Origin: an uncultured Bacteroidota bacterium
GTDB taxonomy: Bacteria; Bacteroidota; Bacteroidia; Chitinophagales; LD1
Length of the DNA: 19,364 nucleotides
Assembly: GCA_937894725.1 (NCBI GenBank)
Contig: CALAYL010000038.1
Location: 1-19,364, forward strand
Direction of reading: 5' to 3'
Made by a program: the position numbers and the translations under genes. Positions 1 to 7,289 of the stretch are shown in pieces. The notes under the pieces were generated by a model. That model ran no database searches. It had not been told where the DNA came from and worked only from the letters and a program-made list of their open reading frames with translations. Numbering within the stretch: position 1 is the stretch's first letter; each line of letters starts with the position of its first letter.

Positions 1-323
1 CAGCCGAAGACAGAGCAAAGTTGAAAGAAGATATTTTATATATCTGTACGCATGACTTACTTAAAGATATTTATAGTGGGGCCTATATTTTAGTTGGCGA
101 GTCAGAAGTGAAAGAGAACAATGATAAAATACAAAAACCTGATTTGATAGCCATCAACAAAACATCTAAAAACATTACTATTATTGACTACAAAACAGGA
201 AAAGCAAATCAAGAACATATAGCACAGATATCAAACTATGCAATGCTTTTAGAAGAAACAGGCAGGGTGATAGACAAGAAATATATCGTATATACCCAAT
301 CCAAAGAAGTAGTAAGCGTATGA
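1..323 (+). CDS. AddA/RecB-like helicase-nuclease, C-terminal end only (cut by window edge)
   Basis: The reading frame is open from position 3 (first complete codon) to a TGA at 321-323, with no stop back to the window edge, so this is the last ~107 residues of a longer protein. The TTG at 21 is only the first start-like codon in the fragment and is not the true start. The visible part matches a PD-(D/E)XK nuclease core: a conserved acidic residue in KPDLIAIN, then IIDYKTGKA, then a QISNYAMLLEE helix. This layout is typical of the C-terminal nuclease domain of AddA/RecB-family UvrD-like helicases, which resect double-strand breaks for recombination. The next gene, an AddB-like nuclease, begins inside the stop codon (ATGA, 4-nt overlap), as expected for two subunits of one complex. 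The helicase motifs lie outside the window, so the helicase half is inferred from context. A Cas4-like or stand-alone nuclease is the alternative. Confidence 0.75.
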   Translation, partial: AEDRAKLKEDILYICTHDLLKDIYSGAYILVGESEVKENNDKIQKPDLIAINKTSKNITIIDYKTGKANQEHIAQISNYAMLLEETGRVIDKKYIVYTQSKEVVSV

Positions 324-3043
324 AAACATTTTTGCAAATAGTAGCCGAGTATGTAGGTCAAAAAGTCAATCAAAACTGGGAGAGTACTACACTTATTTTC
401 CCCAACAACAGATCATGTTATTACTACAAAGAACTACTTAAAGAAAGTTTACCCAAAGGAAAAATTCTCCCAGAAATAGTAACGCTTGAGCATTTCAGCA
501 TGCGCTATACACTCATCAAAAAAGCCGACAATATTGACTTGTCGCTTAGTTTATTTAAAACATATAAACAATTTTTTCCTGAAGTTACATTTCATCAATT
601 TCTACCTGTTGGTCAAAATCTATTAACTGACTTTTCAGAGTTAGAAAGTGAGTTGTTGGATATCGAACTTTTTTTTAGAAACCTTCAGCAACTCAAATCC
701 ATGAATGTTTTTATGGAGGAAGATGAAGAAAAAGTGTATCGATATAAATATTTTTGGCAATGTGTAGAACAGTGCTACAGGAATTTAAAAGTGGACTGCG
801 ACCAAACAAATTCGGGCTTTTCAGGCATGCTTTATAGAAATGCAACTGAAAACATAACCACAATTAATCTACCTAGCCGCCATTATTTTATTGTAGGATT
901 TACACAACTCTCCGCAGCAGAAACGAGTATTATAAAACGAATTTTGGATACGCAGCAAGGTGAGTACTTAGCAGATACGGATACTTATTACATCAGCGAT
1001 AAGCTAATGACTGCGGGCATTTCATATCGCAAAAATTTCAAAAGACTTGGTGTTAAAGAGCCAAAGTTTGTTGAAGAAAATATAGTAGGTCAAAAAAAGG
1101 AAATAAACATCTACCCCTGCAATGGCAAGCAAGAGCAAGTACAGACGGTATATTCAGTAATACAGCAGCTAGACCTAGCTACCGAAATGCATACCGATAC
1201 CGCCATTCTACTTCCCGACCCTAGCATGCTACAACCATTGATAGCTCAACTTCCAGAGCGATATAAAGAAGCGAATATTTCGATGGGATTGAGTATGTCA
1301 AACGCATCCATCTACCGCTTAATTTCATCACTTCAACAATGCTTGCACGCTATAAAAGTCTTTAACAATGAGCCTTATTTGTATCTCAAATCACTCATAA
1401 AATTAATTGAAAATCCATTATTGCCAACACAACAAAACCTATTGGGTGAACTGATAAAAATGAGTGAAAAATCAGTATATATAAGCAGTAAAAACATAAG
1501 AAACAGACTACCATCAGAAGACAAACTAAGTCCATTGATTGCACCAATCAATTGTACAATCGCATTTGGAGAATCGCTCTACCACTTCATTTCGAGCTTA
1601 AAATCCCCTTATACAGAAGAAAACAACTATATCAGTATCACGATCGATTTGATTGCAAATATCAACCAAAAAACTGAAATTAATTCGTTGCTTACCATTG
1701 ATGATTATCTCATGTTGCTTCTTGATCAAATCAGCAATACAGAAATCCCATTTGATGTAAATCCAAAAAAAGGATTACAAATTATGGGAATTCGTGAGAG
1801 CAGAAATCTTGATTTTAAAAATGTGTTTATTCTCTCTATGAATGAGGGTGTTTTCCCTGCAAGCGCAAAAGGCAATAGTTATATCCCGATTGAGATACGC
1901 ATGTCATACCTTACTCCACCTATCGAAAAAGATGCTATTAGCAGTTACCTCTTCTACCGCTTGCTTCATCGTTCCGAAAAATTGTTTTTCCTCTACAACC
2001 AACAAGTAAAAGTGAGTGGTGGCGGTGAGTTGAGTCGTTTCATAATCCAAACTAAAATCGCTTTAAAACACCTAAAAAACATTGAAATTAAGGAATGGGA
2101 AGTAAAATCAAATTGGATAAATCCAACAAAACCAGAAACCGTCATTCGTAAAAATGAAGTAATTTTAGCACAACTCAAACATCAACTTTCCGCTAAGGGA
2201 CTTTCACCCTCTGGTCTCAATGTTTTCGTAAATTGTAGTCTCCAATACTATTACAAATACGTATTGGGACTGCGCAACAAAGACGAGGCGGTCGAAACTA
2301 TTGAAGCCGATTTGCTAGGCTCTACCGTGCACCACGTTATTGAAAAACTTTTTGAGCCCCACATCAACAATATACTTACAAAAGAGGTGATTGATCAAAT
2401 GAAAAAAGAAACTCAAATCGAACATCTAGTACAAACCTACCTTGCAGAAAATTTCGACACAAAATTGCTTATCGGACAAAATTATCTTTTAGCTAAGGTG
2501 GCTGAAAAACTGATACGTATGTTTTTTACTCAAGAAGCAGATTTTGTATCAAAAAACACGACTACTATCATTCAACAAGAAGAAGAATTAATTCACCACC
2601 ATGCAATAAGTGGTGTAGAGGTTAAGTTCAAAGGATTTGCCGATAGAATAGATGTAGTAAACAATGTATTGCGCATAGTTGACTACAAAACAGGTAAAGA
2701 AAGTACCCTTGCCGTAAAGGAAGACAAATGGGATGCTATTTTTAGCGACCCTAAAAAGGCAAAGACCCTACAAGTATTGCTCTATGCATGGCTTTACAAA
2801 AAATCAAAAAATACGACCTACCCTATCAGCTCTGGCATTTACTGGCTCAAAAAAGCGAAAGACAATTTTGATGCTGTAAAAATAAATAAGGAAGAAATTT
2901 TAACTGATGATATACTTGAAAAAGTAGAAAACAGCTTGGGTCAACTAGTAAGTGAAATCTTAGACCCAAATATTCCGTTTAGTATGACTGAAGACGAAAA
3001 TCGCTGTCAATACTGCGATTTTAAGACGATTTGCGCGAGATAA
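320..3043 (+). CDS. AddB-like PD-(D/E)XK nuclease subunit with Fe-S cysteines
   Basis: This 907-residue protein is probably the second subunit of an AddAB-type recombination nuclease. The N-terminal part (about residues 1-600) resembles an inactivated superfamily I helicase: it starts with TTLIFPNNRSCYYYKELL where a Walker A loop would sit, and no GxxxxGKT/S is visible. The C-terminal part is a RecB-type nuclease: LSPSGLNVFVNC near residue 639, a GSTVHHVIEKLF helix, GFADRIDVV (D775) and IVDYKTGKE (D788, K790). Cysteines C639, C896, C899 and C905 (the last three as C-x2-C-x5-C) match the iron-sulfur clasp of AddB and Cas4-type nucleases. The ATG overlaps the upstream stop by 4 nt, implying coupled translation. 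The gene ends 8 nt before a convergent thioredoxin gene. The family call is strong. The exact role relative to B. subtilis AddB is inferred. Confidence 0.88.
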   Translation: MKTFLQIVAEYVGQKVNQNWESTTLIFPNNRSCYYYKELLKESLPKGKILPEIVTLEHFSMRYTLIKKADNIDLSLSLFKTYKQFFPEVTFHQFLPVGQNLLTDFSELESELLDIELFFRNLQQLKSMNVFMEEDEEKVYRYKYFWQCVEQCYRNLKVDCDQTNSGFSGMLYRNATENITTINLPSRHYFIVGFTQLSAAETSIIKRILDTQQGEYLADTDTYYISDKLMTAGISYRKNFKRLGVKEPKFVEENIVGQKKEINIYPCNGKQEQVQTVYSVIQQLDLATEMHTDTAILLPDPSMLQPLIAQLPERYKEANISMGLSMSNASIYRLISSLQQCLHAIKVFNNEPYLYLKSLIKLIENPLLPTQQNLLGELIKMSEKSVYISSKNIRNRLPSEDKLSPLIAPINCTIAFGESLYHFISSLKSPYTEENNYISITIDLIANINQKTEINSLLTIDDYLMLLLDQISNTEIPFDVNPKKGLQIMGIRESRNLDFKNVFILSMNEGVFPASAKGNSYIPIEIRMSYLTPPIEKDAISSYLFYRLLHRSEKLFFLYNQQVKVSGGGELSRFIIQTKIALKHLKNIEIKEWEVKSNWINPTKPETVIRKNEVILAQLKHQLSAKGLSPSGLNVFVNCSLQYYYKYVLGLRNKDEAVETIEADLLGSTVHHVIEKLFEPHINNILTKEVIDQMKKETQIEHLVQTYLAENFDTKLLIGQNYLLAKVAEKLIRMFFTQEADFVSKNTTTIIQQEEELIHHHAISGVEVKFKGFADRIDVVNNVLRIVDYKTGKESTLAVKEDKWDAIFSDPKKAKTLQVLLYAWLYKKSKNTTYPISSGIYWLKKAKDNFDAVKINKEEILTDDILEKVENSLGQLVSEILDPNIPFSMTEDENRCQYCDFKTICAR

Positions 3044-3045
3044 CG

Positions 3046-3066
3046 ATTGTTCTACTCAACAATTTT
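3046..3066 (+). terminator. Weak hairpin with T run between convergent genes
   Basis: ATTGTT (3046-3051) pairs with AACAAT (3058-3063) around a CTACTC loop and runs into four T residues. It begins 3 nt after the nuclease gene's stop codon and covers the stop codon of the opposing thioredoxin gene. The stem is short and AT-rich, so intrinsic termination would be modest. It is the only candidate in the 8-nt gap. Confidence 0.35.
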
Positions 3067-3600
3067 AGACTTAAAACTTGCTTGATATTGCTCAAACGGC
3101 TCTGACTTGTATTTCTCCTCAGCTAGATAGGCTATGATTACCTCAAACTGTTTGGCATCAAGATATGATGCAATGGGCTGAGTTATCATCGAAAGATTTT
3201 CATCTAAATAAATCGAGGTTGGGAATCCCATTTTATTGTTCATCAATACATTTGCTAACTCATGGTATCGAGCATTATTTTGATATACTTTGCCAGCAAA
3301 AGTGATAGTTTGTTTTGTCTCTGCATTAAATTTTACAACGTAGTAGTTTTTATTCAAATAATCAGCTATCACAGGATGCTCAAAAGTAGTCTTATCCATC
3401 TTCTTACACCATCCACACCAGTCCGTGTACACATCTATAATTACTTTTCGTGGTTGCTTTTTCTGTGCCTCTTGCATTTGCTCAAAAGTCATCCATTTCA
3501 CTTCTGTACCGCTTGGCATTTTCATTGAAAAAGAAAAACAAATCAATCCAGATACGATAAGGATTAAAAAAAGGGATGCTTTGTTTTGAATATATTTCAT
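3052..3600 (-). CDS. Exported thioredoxin-fold protein (CGWC motif)
   Basis: This 182-residue protein has an N-terminal hydrophobic signal or anchor segment (about residues 9-25) with lysines ahead of it. No proper lipobox precedes the cysteine at 21. Residues 52-66 give VIIDVYTDWCGWCKK, with the redox pair C62-C65, and a cis-proline loop GFPTS (P127) follows. The pattern fits the thioredoxin_7/DUF255-like group of periplasmic thiol-disulfide proteins common in Bacteroidota. Its likely role is as a periplasmic reductase or disulfide-handling protein; the partner is unknown. The ATG at 3600 lies 44 nt downstream of the mnmD stop, so it may be the last gene of a porX-mnmD-thioredoxin transcript. 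No separate clean promoter was seen in that gap. Confidence 0.85.
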   Translation of the reverse strand: MKYIQNKASLFLILIVSGLICFSFSMKMPSGTEVKWMTFEQMQEAQKKQPRKVIIDVYTDWCGWCKKMDKTTFEHPVIADYLNKNYYVVKFNAETKQTITFAGKVYQNNARYHELANVLMNNKMGFPTSIYLDENLSMITQPIASYLDAKQFEVIIAYLAEEKYKSEPFEQYQASFKSKIVE

Positions 3601-3644
3601 AGTTCTGTTTTAATGTATAAAAATGAGAAAACCGTGCCAAACTT

Positions 3645-4319
3645 TCAACTAATTTTTCTTGCAACTATAATTTCACGCTTTCCTGGTGGTCCAGGGTACT
3701 TTTTTACTTCAAAACCAACAGATTTGAGTTGCCGCTGTACAATAGATTTAGAGCAATATGTACTAAGCAATCCCCCTTTATTTAAAAGCGAAAAACATTT
3801 AGCAAATATATCTTCTTGCCAAAGTGCAGCTTGCTTTTCAGGCGCAAAAGCATCAAAAAATATCACATCAAATCGCTCTATGGAATCCCATTTTAAAAAA
3901 TCCGCTTCTACTTTATGGATAGTAAAAAAATCATTTATTATAACTTCCTTATTCCATTCCGACCTATTTATTTTTCTCATTTCCTTTTGCCAATCATATC
4001 CATCATAGCGTTGAATTATATCATTGCACATACCCATCGACAAAGGATACTTTTCAATGCCTACATAGTGGATAAATTGATTTTTTTCAATCGCAAATTG
4101 GGCAGTCAACGCTGCATTCAATCCTGTACCAAGCCCCATTTCGAACACCTGTATAGTTGAAGCTTCCGACAATTTTAGTCCATAGTCTATATACACATGC
4201 TGCGCCTCCTGCAACGCGCCACGGGTGGAGTGATATATCTCATCAAACGCAGGCGAATACACCGTGGGCGAACCATCATCGGTAATTATTATTTTCAAGG
4301 GTTGATTCAATGAGGACAC
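3645..4319 (-). CDS. mnmD: MnmD, tRNA 5-methylaminomethyl-2-thiouridine methyltransferase (stand-alone)
   Basis: MnmD uses S-adenosylmethionine to methylate 5-aminomethyl-(2-thio)uridine at wobble position 34 of tRNA. In E. coli this is the N-terminal half of MnmC; here only the methyltransferase is present (224 residues) with no oxidase domain. Visible signatures are the SAM loop FEMGLGTGLNA (residues 59-69), acidic E89 at the end of the second strand, DVIFFDAFAP (151-160), W167, the YCSKSIVQRQL segment (188-198) and the C-terminal PGPPGKREI loop (209-217). The first plausible start is a GTG at 4319: no ATG occurs before residue 61, and the N-terminal TDDGSPTVYSPAFDEIYHS block is typical of the family. 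A 103-nt spacer with a degenerate heptamer array separates it from porX. Stand-alone MnmD is known in other bacteria, so the single-domain form need not mean truncation. Confidence 0.9.
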   Translation of the reverse strand: MSSLNQPLKIIITDDGSPTVYSPAFDEIYHSTRGALQEAQHVYIDYGLKLSEASTIQVFEMGLGTGLNAALTAQFAIEKNQFIHYVGIEKYPLSMGMCNDIIQRYDGYDWQKEMRKINRSEWNKEVIINDFFTIHKVEADFLKWDSIERFDVIFFDAFAPEKQAALWQEDIFAKCFSLLNKGGLLSTYCSKSIVQRQLKSVGFEVKKYPGPPGKREIIVARKIS

Positions 4320-4348
4320 TTTTTTCTCAATATTTAGTTACAATGATT

Positions 4349-4416
4349 TTCTAGCTATGACTCTCCACTTGATTCTTACAGCTAAGACATACGACTTTCA
4401 GTTTATGGCTTGCGAC
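4349..4416 (-). repeat. Degenerate array of 7-bp repeats between porX and mnmD
   Basis: Read on the minus strand, this spacer splits into about ten consecutive 6-7 nt units resembling GYYGTAA. Examples are GTCGCAA (4410-4416), GCCATAA (4403-4409), GTCGTAT (4389-4395) and GCTGTAA (4376-4382). Two units (4383-4388 and 4356-4361) are one base short. On the plus strand the same periodicity appears as GCT words starting at 4354, 4381 and 4408, exactly 27 nt apart. The array starts 6 nt after the porX stop. It does not form an obvious stable hairpin. It could be a decayed short-tandem repeat with no function, or an RNA element in the porX-mnmD leader. Confidence 0.5.
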
Positions 4417-4422
4417 TTTTCT

Positions 4423-5982
4423 CTACTTTGAACTCATTCTTATCAACGGTACTACCATCTCTTCGAGCGATATACCTCCATGTTGAAATGTGTCTTTAAA
4501 AAACTGCACGAAATGATTGTAGTTATTAGGATACACCAAATATTTATCTTCTTTAGCAAAGATATAAGATGAACTCAAATTTGATTTAGGCAGCTGCAGC
4601 TCCTCTGGATTTCGTGTAAATAAGACATCCTTTTCTTCAAAGTTTAAATTCTTTCCCATTTTGTATCGGATATTAGTAGAGGTCTGTCTATCTCCTACAC
4701 ATTTTGATGGCGTATTTACTCGTACCGAACCATGATCGGTAGTCAATAATATTTGAACATCTTTGCCCGCTAGTTTTTTTATCGCATTGAGCAAAGGGGA
4801 ATGCTCAAACCATGATACAGCAAGCGATCTATAAGCCGCTTCGTCATTAGCCAATTCCTTCAGAACCTCCATTTCTGTCCTAGCATGCGATAGCATATCT
4901 ACAAAATTATAGACAATCACCGTCAATTTGTTATTGAGACAATTATGTATGTTTTCTTCTAACTCATTGCCACTTTTATGACTAGTCACTTTGATGTATT
5001 GATGCTTGATAGGTTCATGAAAAGTATTTTTCAAAAACTGCTCTAAAAAAAATGATTCACTCAAGTTTTTGCCTCCATCATCATCATCATTGAGCCAACG
5101 GTCTGGATATTTTTGTTGTATTTGCAATGGAGTCATACCTGCAAAAATGGCATTACGACTATATTGTGTCACCGTAGGTAGTATAGAGAAAAACGAATCT
5201 TCTTCTTCAATTTTAAATTGATTTAAGAAAAATGGTTCGATTGCTTTCCATTGATCATAACGAAGATTATCAATCAAAATCAAGAATGTGGGTTTATCAT
5301 TTTTGAGCAATTGAGGTAGCTTTTCTCTCAAAATTTGATGTGATAACAATGGCGCATTCTCTGACCTTTCCGTATTCATCCACGTTTTATAATTTTTCAG
5401 AATAAACTTATTAAACTCCGAATTGGCTTCTCTTTTCTGCATTTCAAATACTTCCATCATCTCTTTTTGAGAAGATTTGTCCAATTCGATTTCCCAGTAG
5501 ATAAGCTCTTTATAAAAATCAACCCACTCGGTTGCATTCATATTGTTTTGCAGGCGCATAAACATTTCTTGAAACTTTGCACGATAATCTGTTACCGTTT
5601 TTTCACTCACCAAATCTTCTTTATTGATTATTTTTTTGAGAGAGGAAAGAATTTGCTGCGGCTTTACGGGCTTTATGAGATAGTCTGCAATCTGCGAACC
5701 TATAGCCTCCTCCATCAGATTTTCTTCCTCATTTTTAGTTATCATCACCACAGGCGTGTGCTTGTTTATCTCTTTTATTTTTGTCAGGGTTTGTAAACCC
5801 GAAAGGCCAGGCATTGATTCATCAAGCAAAACGACATCAAATCGCTTTTCTTTGAAAGCCGTGATGGCATCTGGTCCATTCGATACAGTAGTGACCTCGT
5901 ACCCCTTATCTTTTAGAAACATTACTTGAGGTTTAAGTAGGTCGATTTCATCATCCGCCCAAAGAATAGTTGTTGTTGGCAT
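4423..5982 (-). CDS. porX: PorX, response regulator with PglZ domain (type IX secretion control)
   Basis: PorX is the cytoplasmic response regulator paired with the sensor PorY that controls the type IX secretion system in Porphyromonas and related bacteria. Residues 1-120 form a receiver domain: acidic pocket D10/D11, phospho-acceptor D54 in VVLLDESMPG, T82 and K104 in YLIKPVKP. A helical linker follows (about 125-225). The rest is a PglZ/alkaline-phosphatase-like domain with FLILIDNLRYDQW (D238, D243), LPTVTQYSR containing the probable nucleophile threonine (T270 or T272), NFVDMLSH, and LLTTDHG near the metal site. All expected catalytic and phosphorylation residues seem intact, and 519 residues is the usual length. 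PorX has been reported to have phosphodiesterase activity on oligonucleotides. It is divergent from the lipid A operon across 71 nt. PorY is not in the window. A PglZ protein of a BREX defence system is excluded by the receiver domain and neighbours. Confidence 0.95.
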   Translation of the reverse strand: MPTTTILWADDEIDLLKPQVMFLKDKGYEVTTVSNGPDAITAFKEKRFDVVLLDESMPGLSGLQTLTKIKEINKHTPVVMITKNEEENLMEEAIGSQIADYLIKPVKPQQILSSLKKIINKEDLVSEKTVTDYRAKFQEMFMRLQNNMNATEWVDFYKELIYWEIELDKSSQKEMMEVFEMQKREANSEFNKFILKNYKTWMNTERSENAPLLSHQILREKLPQLLKNDKPTFLILIDNLRYDQWKAIEPFFLNQFKIEEEDSFFSILPTVTQYSRNAIFAGMTPLQIQQKYPDRWLNDDDDGGKNLSESFFLEQFLKNTFHEPIKHQYIKVTSHKSGNELEENIHNCLNNKLTVIVYNFVDMLSHARTEMEVLKELANDEAAYRSLAVSWFEHSPLLNAIKKLAGKDVQILLTTDHGSVRVNTPSKCVGDRQTSTNIRYKMGKNLNFEEKDVLFTRNPEELQLPKSNLSSSYIFAKEDKYLVYPNNYNHFVQFFKDTFQHGGISLEEMVVPLIRMSSK

Positions 5983-6053
5983 AATTTTTATATTTATTTG
6001 AGAACGTAAAGTATTGAAATATCATATAATAAACCGAAAAGGATTAACATATT
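5983..6053. promoter_or_regulatory. Divergent intergenic region between porX and the lipid A operon
   Basis: These 71 nt must carry the start signals for porX (minus) and for the HD-lpx operon (plus). It is very AT-rich. On the plus strand TTTG at 5997-6000 is followed 24 nt later by TATAAT at 6025-6030, a possible but non-consensus promoter. On the minus strand I found no clean TAnnTTTG. The region is called on gene layout rather than on a strong motif. Confidence 0.4.
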
Positions 6054-7280
6054 TTGAAAACTCCAGCCCATAAGCGAAAAATATTTAACGACCCTGTGCA
6101 TGGTTTTATAACCATCCCTCACCCACTCCTATTCGATATAGTCGAGCACCCTTATTTTCAACGACTCAGGCGCATCAAACAACTTGGCCTGAGCGACTAT
6201 GTGTATCCTGGCGCATTGCATACCCGTTTTCACCATGCGTTGGGAGCCTTCCATCTTATGCGCAAAGCCTTGTCTGTACTTCGTCTCAAAGGGCAAGTTA
6301 TTACAGAAAAAGAAGAAATAGCCGCATGTGCAGCCATTTTACTTCATGATATTGGGCATGGCCCTTTTTCGCATACATTAGAGCATGTGCTTATACCCAA
6401 ATTGTCGCACGAAAACATTTCAAAGGTGTATATGCAAGCACTGAATAAAGAATTTAAAGGCAAACTTACACTCGCTATTGAAATATTTGAGGGAAGTTAT
6501 CCTAAAAAGTTTTTGCATCAACTTGTTTCTTCCCAACTCGACACTGATAGGCTCGACTATATCAGTCGTGACAGTTTTTACACAGGCGTAAGTGAAGGCA
6601 CTATCGCCTACGACCGTATTATAGAGATGATGAATGTGCGTAAAAATGAACTCGTGGTAGAGCAAAAAGGCATTTACTCTGTAGAAAATTTCTTGATAGC
6701 ACGCAGACTGATGTATTGGCAAGTATATCTCCACAAAACCGTATTGTCGGTAGAGCAGATGCTTATCAAAGCTGTAGAAAGAGCCAAAACGCTCATCGAC
6801 CAAGGGAAACATCTCGACTGCTCACCTCCATTACAATATTTTTTATCGAAGCACGTTTCATTAAAAAACTTTGAACAAGGCGATGCGCTTATCTATTATT
6901 CTATGCTAGACGATAATGACATTATGAGCGCCCTCAAGCGATGGCAGTTTGCTCAAGACAAAGTCTTGAAACGCTTATCTGCAGGCATTTTAGAACGAAA
7001 ACTTTTTAAAATACAACTCAGAGAAAAAGCTTTTACAAAACATGAAGTAAACGAAGCAATAACACAAACTTCCAAAAAATTAGGGGTGTCGATGGCAGAG
7101 GCTAAATCGCTCATTATACTTCAATCTACCAATAACTACGCTTATAATCCAGACGAAAAACCTATCAAAATACTCGATAAAAATGAGCAGCTTTTAGATG
7201 TGGCAAAAGCAGCCGATTTACTCAATATCTCCGTACTTTCCCACCCCGTAGTCAAGCACTTTTTGTGTTATCCTAAATAA
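6054..7280 (+). CDS. HD-domain phosphohydrolase (SAMHD1/dGTPase-like family)
   Basis: This 408-residue protein belongs to the HD metal-dependent phosphohydrolases that include SAMHD1 and bacterial dNTP triphosphohydrolase-like proteins. Metal-binding motifs are in order: H61 in HTRFHHALG, H98-D99 in AILLHDIGHGPFSH, and an aspartate (probably D165) in QLDTDRLDYISRD. The substrate cannot be read from the sequence; a nucleotide is the family expectation. The start is a TTG at 6054: an in-frame TAA lies just upstream at 6045-6047, the next ATG is near residue 69, and the conserved opening KRKIFNDPVHGFI requires the TTG (or possibly the ATT one codon earlier). The gene leads the lipid A operon, ending 9 nt before lpxD. 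The HD-lpxD-lpxC-lpxA order is, to my knowledge, recurrent in Bacteroidota, which hints at co-regulation, though no biochemical link is evident. Confidence 0.85.
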   Translation: MKTPAHKRKIFNDPVHGFITIPHPLLFDIVEHPYFQRLRRIKQLGLSDYVYPGALHTRFHHALGAFHLMRKALSVLRLKGQVITEKEEIAACAAILLHDIGHGPFSHTLEHVLIPKLSHENISKVYMQALNKEFKGKLTLAIEIFEGSYPKKFLHQLVSSQLDTDRLDYISRDSFYTGVSEGTIAYDRIIEMMNVRKNELVVEQKGIYSVENFLIARRLMYWQVYLHKTVLSVEQMLIKAVERAKTLIDQGKHLDCSPPLQYFLSKHVSLKNFEQGDALIYYSMLDDNDIMSALKRWQFAQDKVLKRLSAGILERKLFKIQLREKAFTKHEVNEAITQTSKKLGVSMAEAKSLIILQSTNNYAYNPDEKPIKILDKNEQLLDVAKAADLLNISVLSHPVVKHFLCYPK

Positions 7281-7289
7281 ACTAATTTG

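Noticed and set aside
21..323. A complete 100-residue gene starting at TTG 21
   Set aside because: The frame is open to the window edge and the content is the end of a nuclease domain, so it is a cut-off longer gene.
3586..4008. Plus-strand open frame of 140 residues opposite mnmD
   Set aside because: It is antisense to a well-supported methyltransferase, has no recognisable motif and overlaps the thioredoxin start.
3645..4319. MnmD as a truncated MnmC with a lost oxidase half
   Set aside because: The protein ends with the normal PGPPGKREI loop and a stop, followed directly by an unrelated gene; stand-alone MnmD is a known form.
4351..4416. CRISPR array in the porX-mnmD spacer
   Set aside because: The periodic units are only 7 bp (27 bp for the superperiod), degenerate, and have no spacer structure or cas genes nearby.
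4423..5982. PglZ domain as a sign of a BREX or Pgl phage-defence system
   Set aside because: It is fused to a receiver domain with intact phosphorylation residues, as in PorX, and no methylase, kinase, BrxC or other defence gene is nearby.
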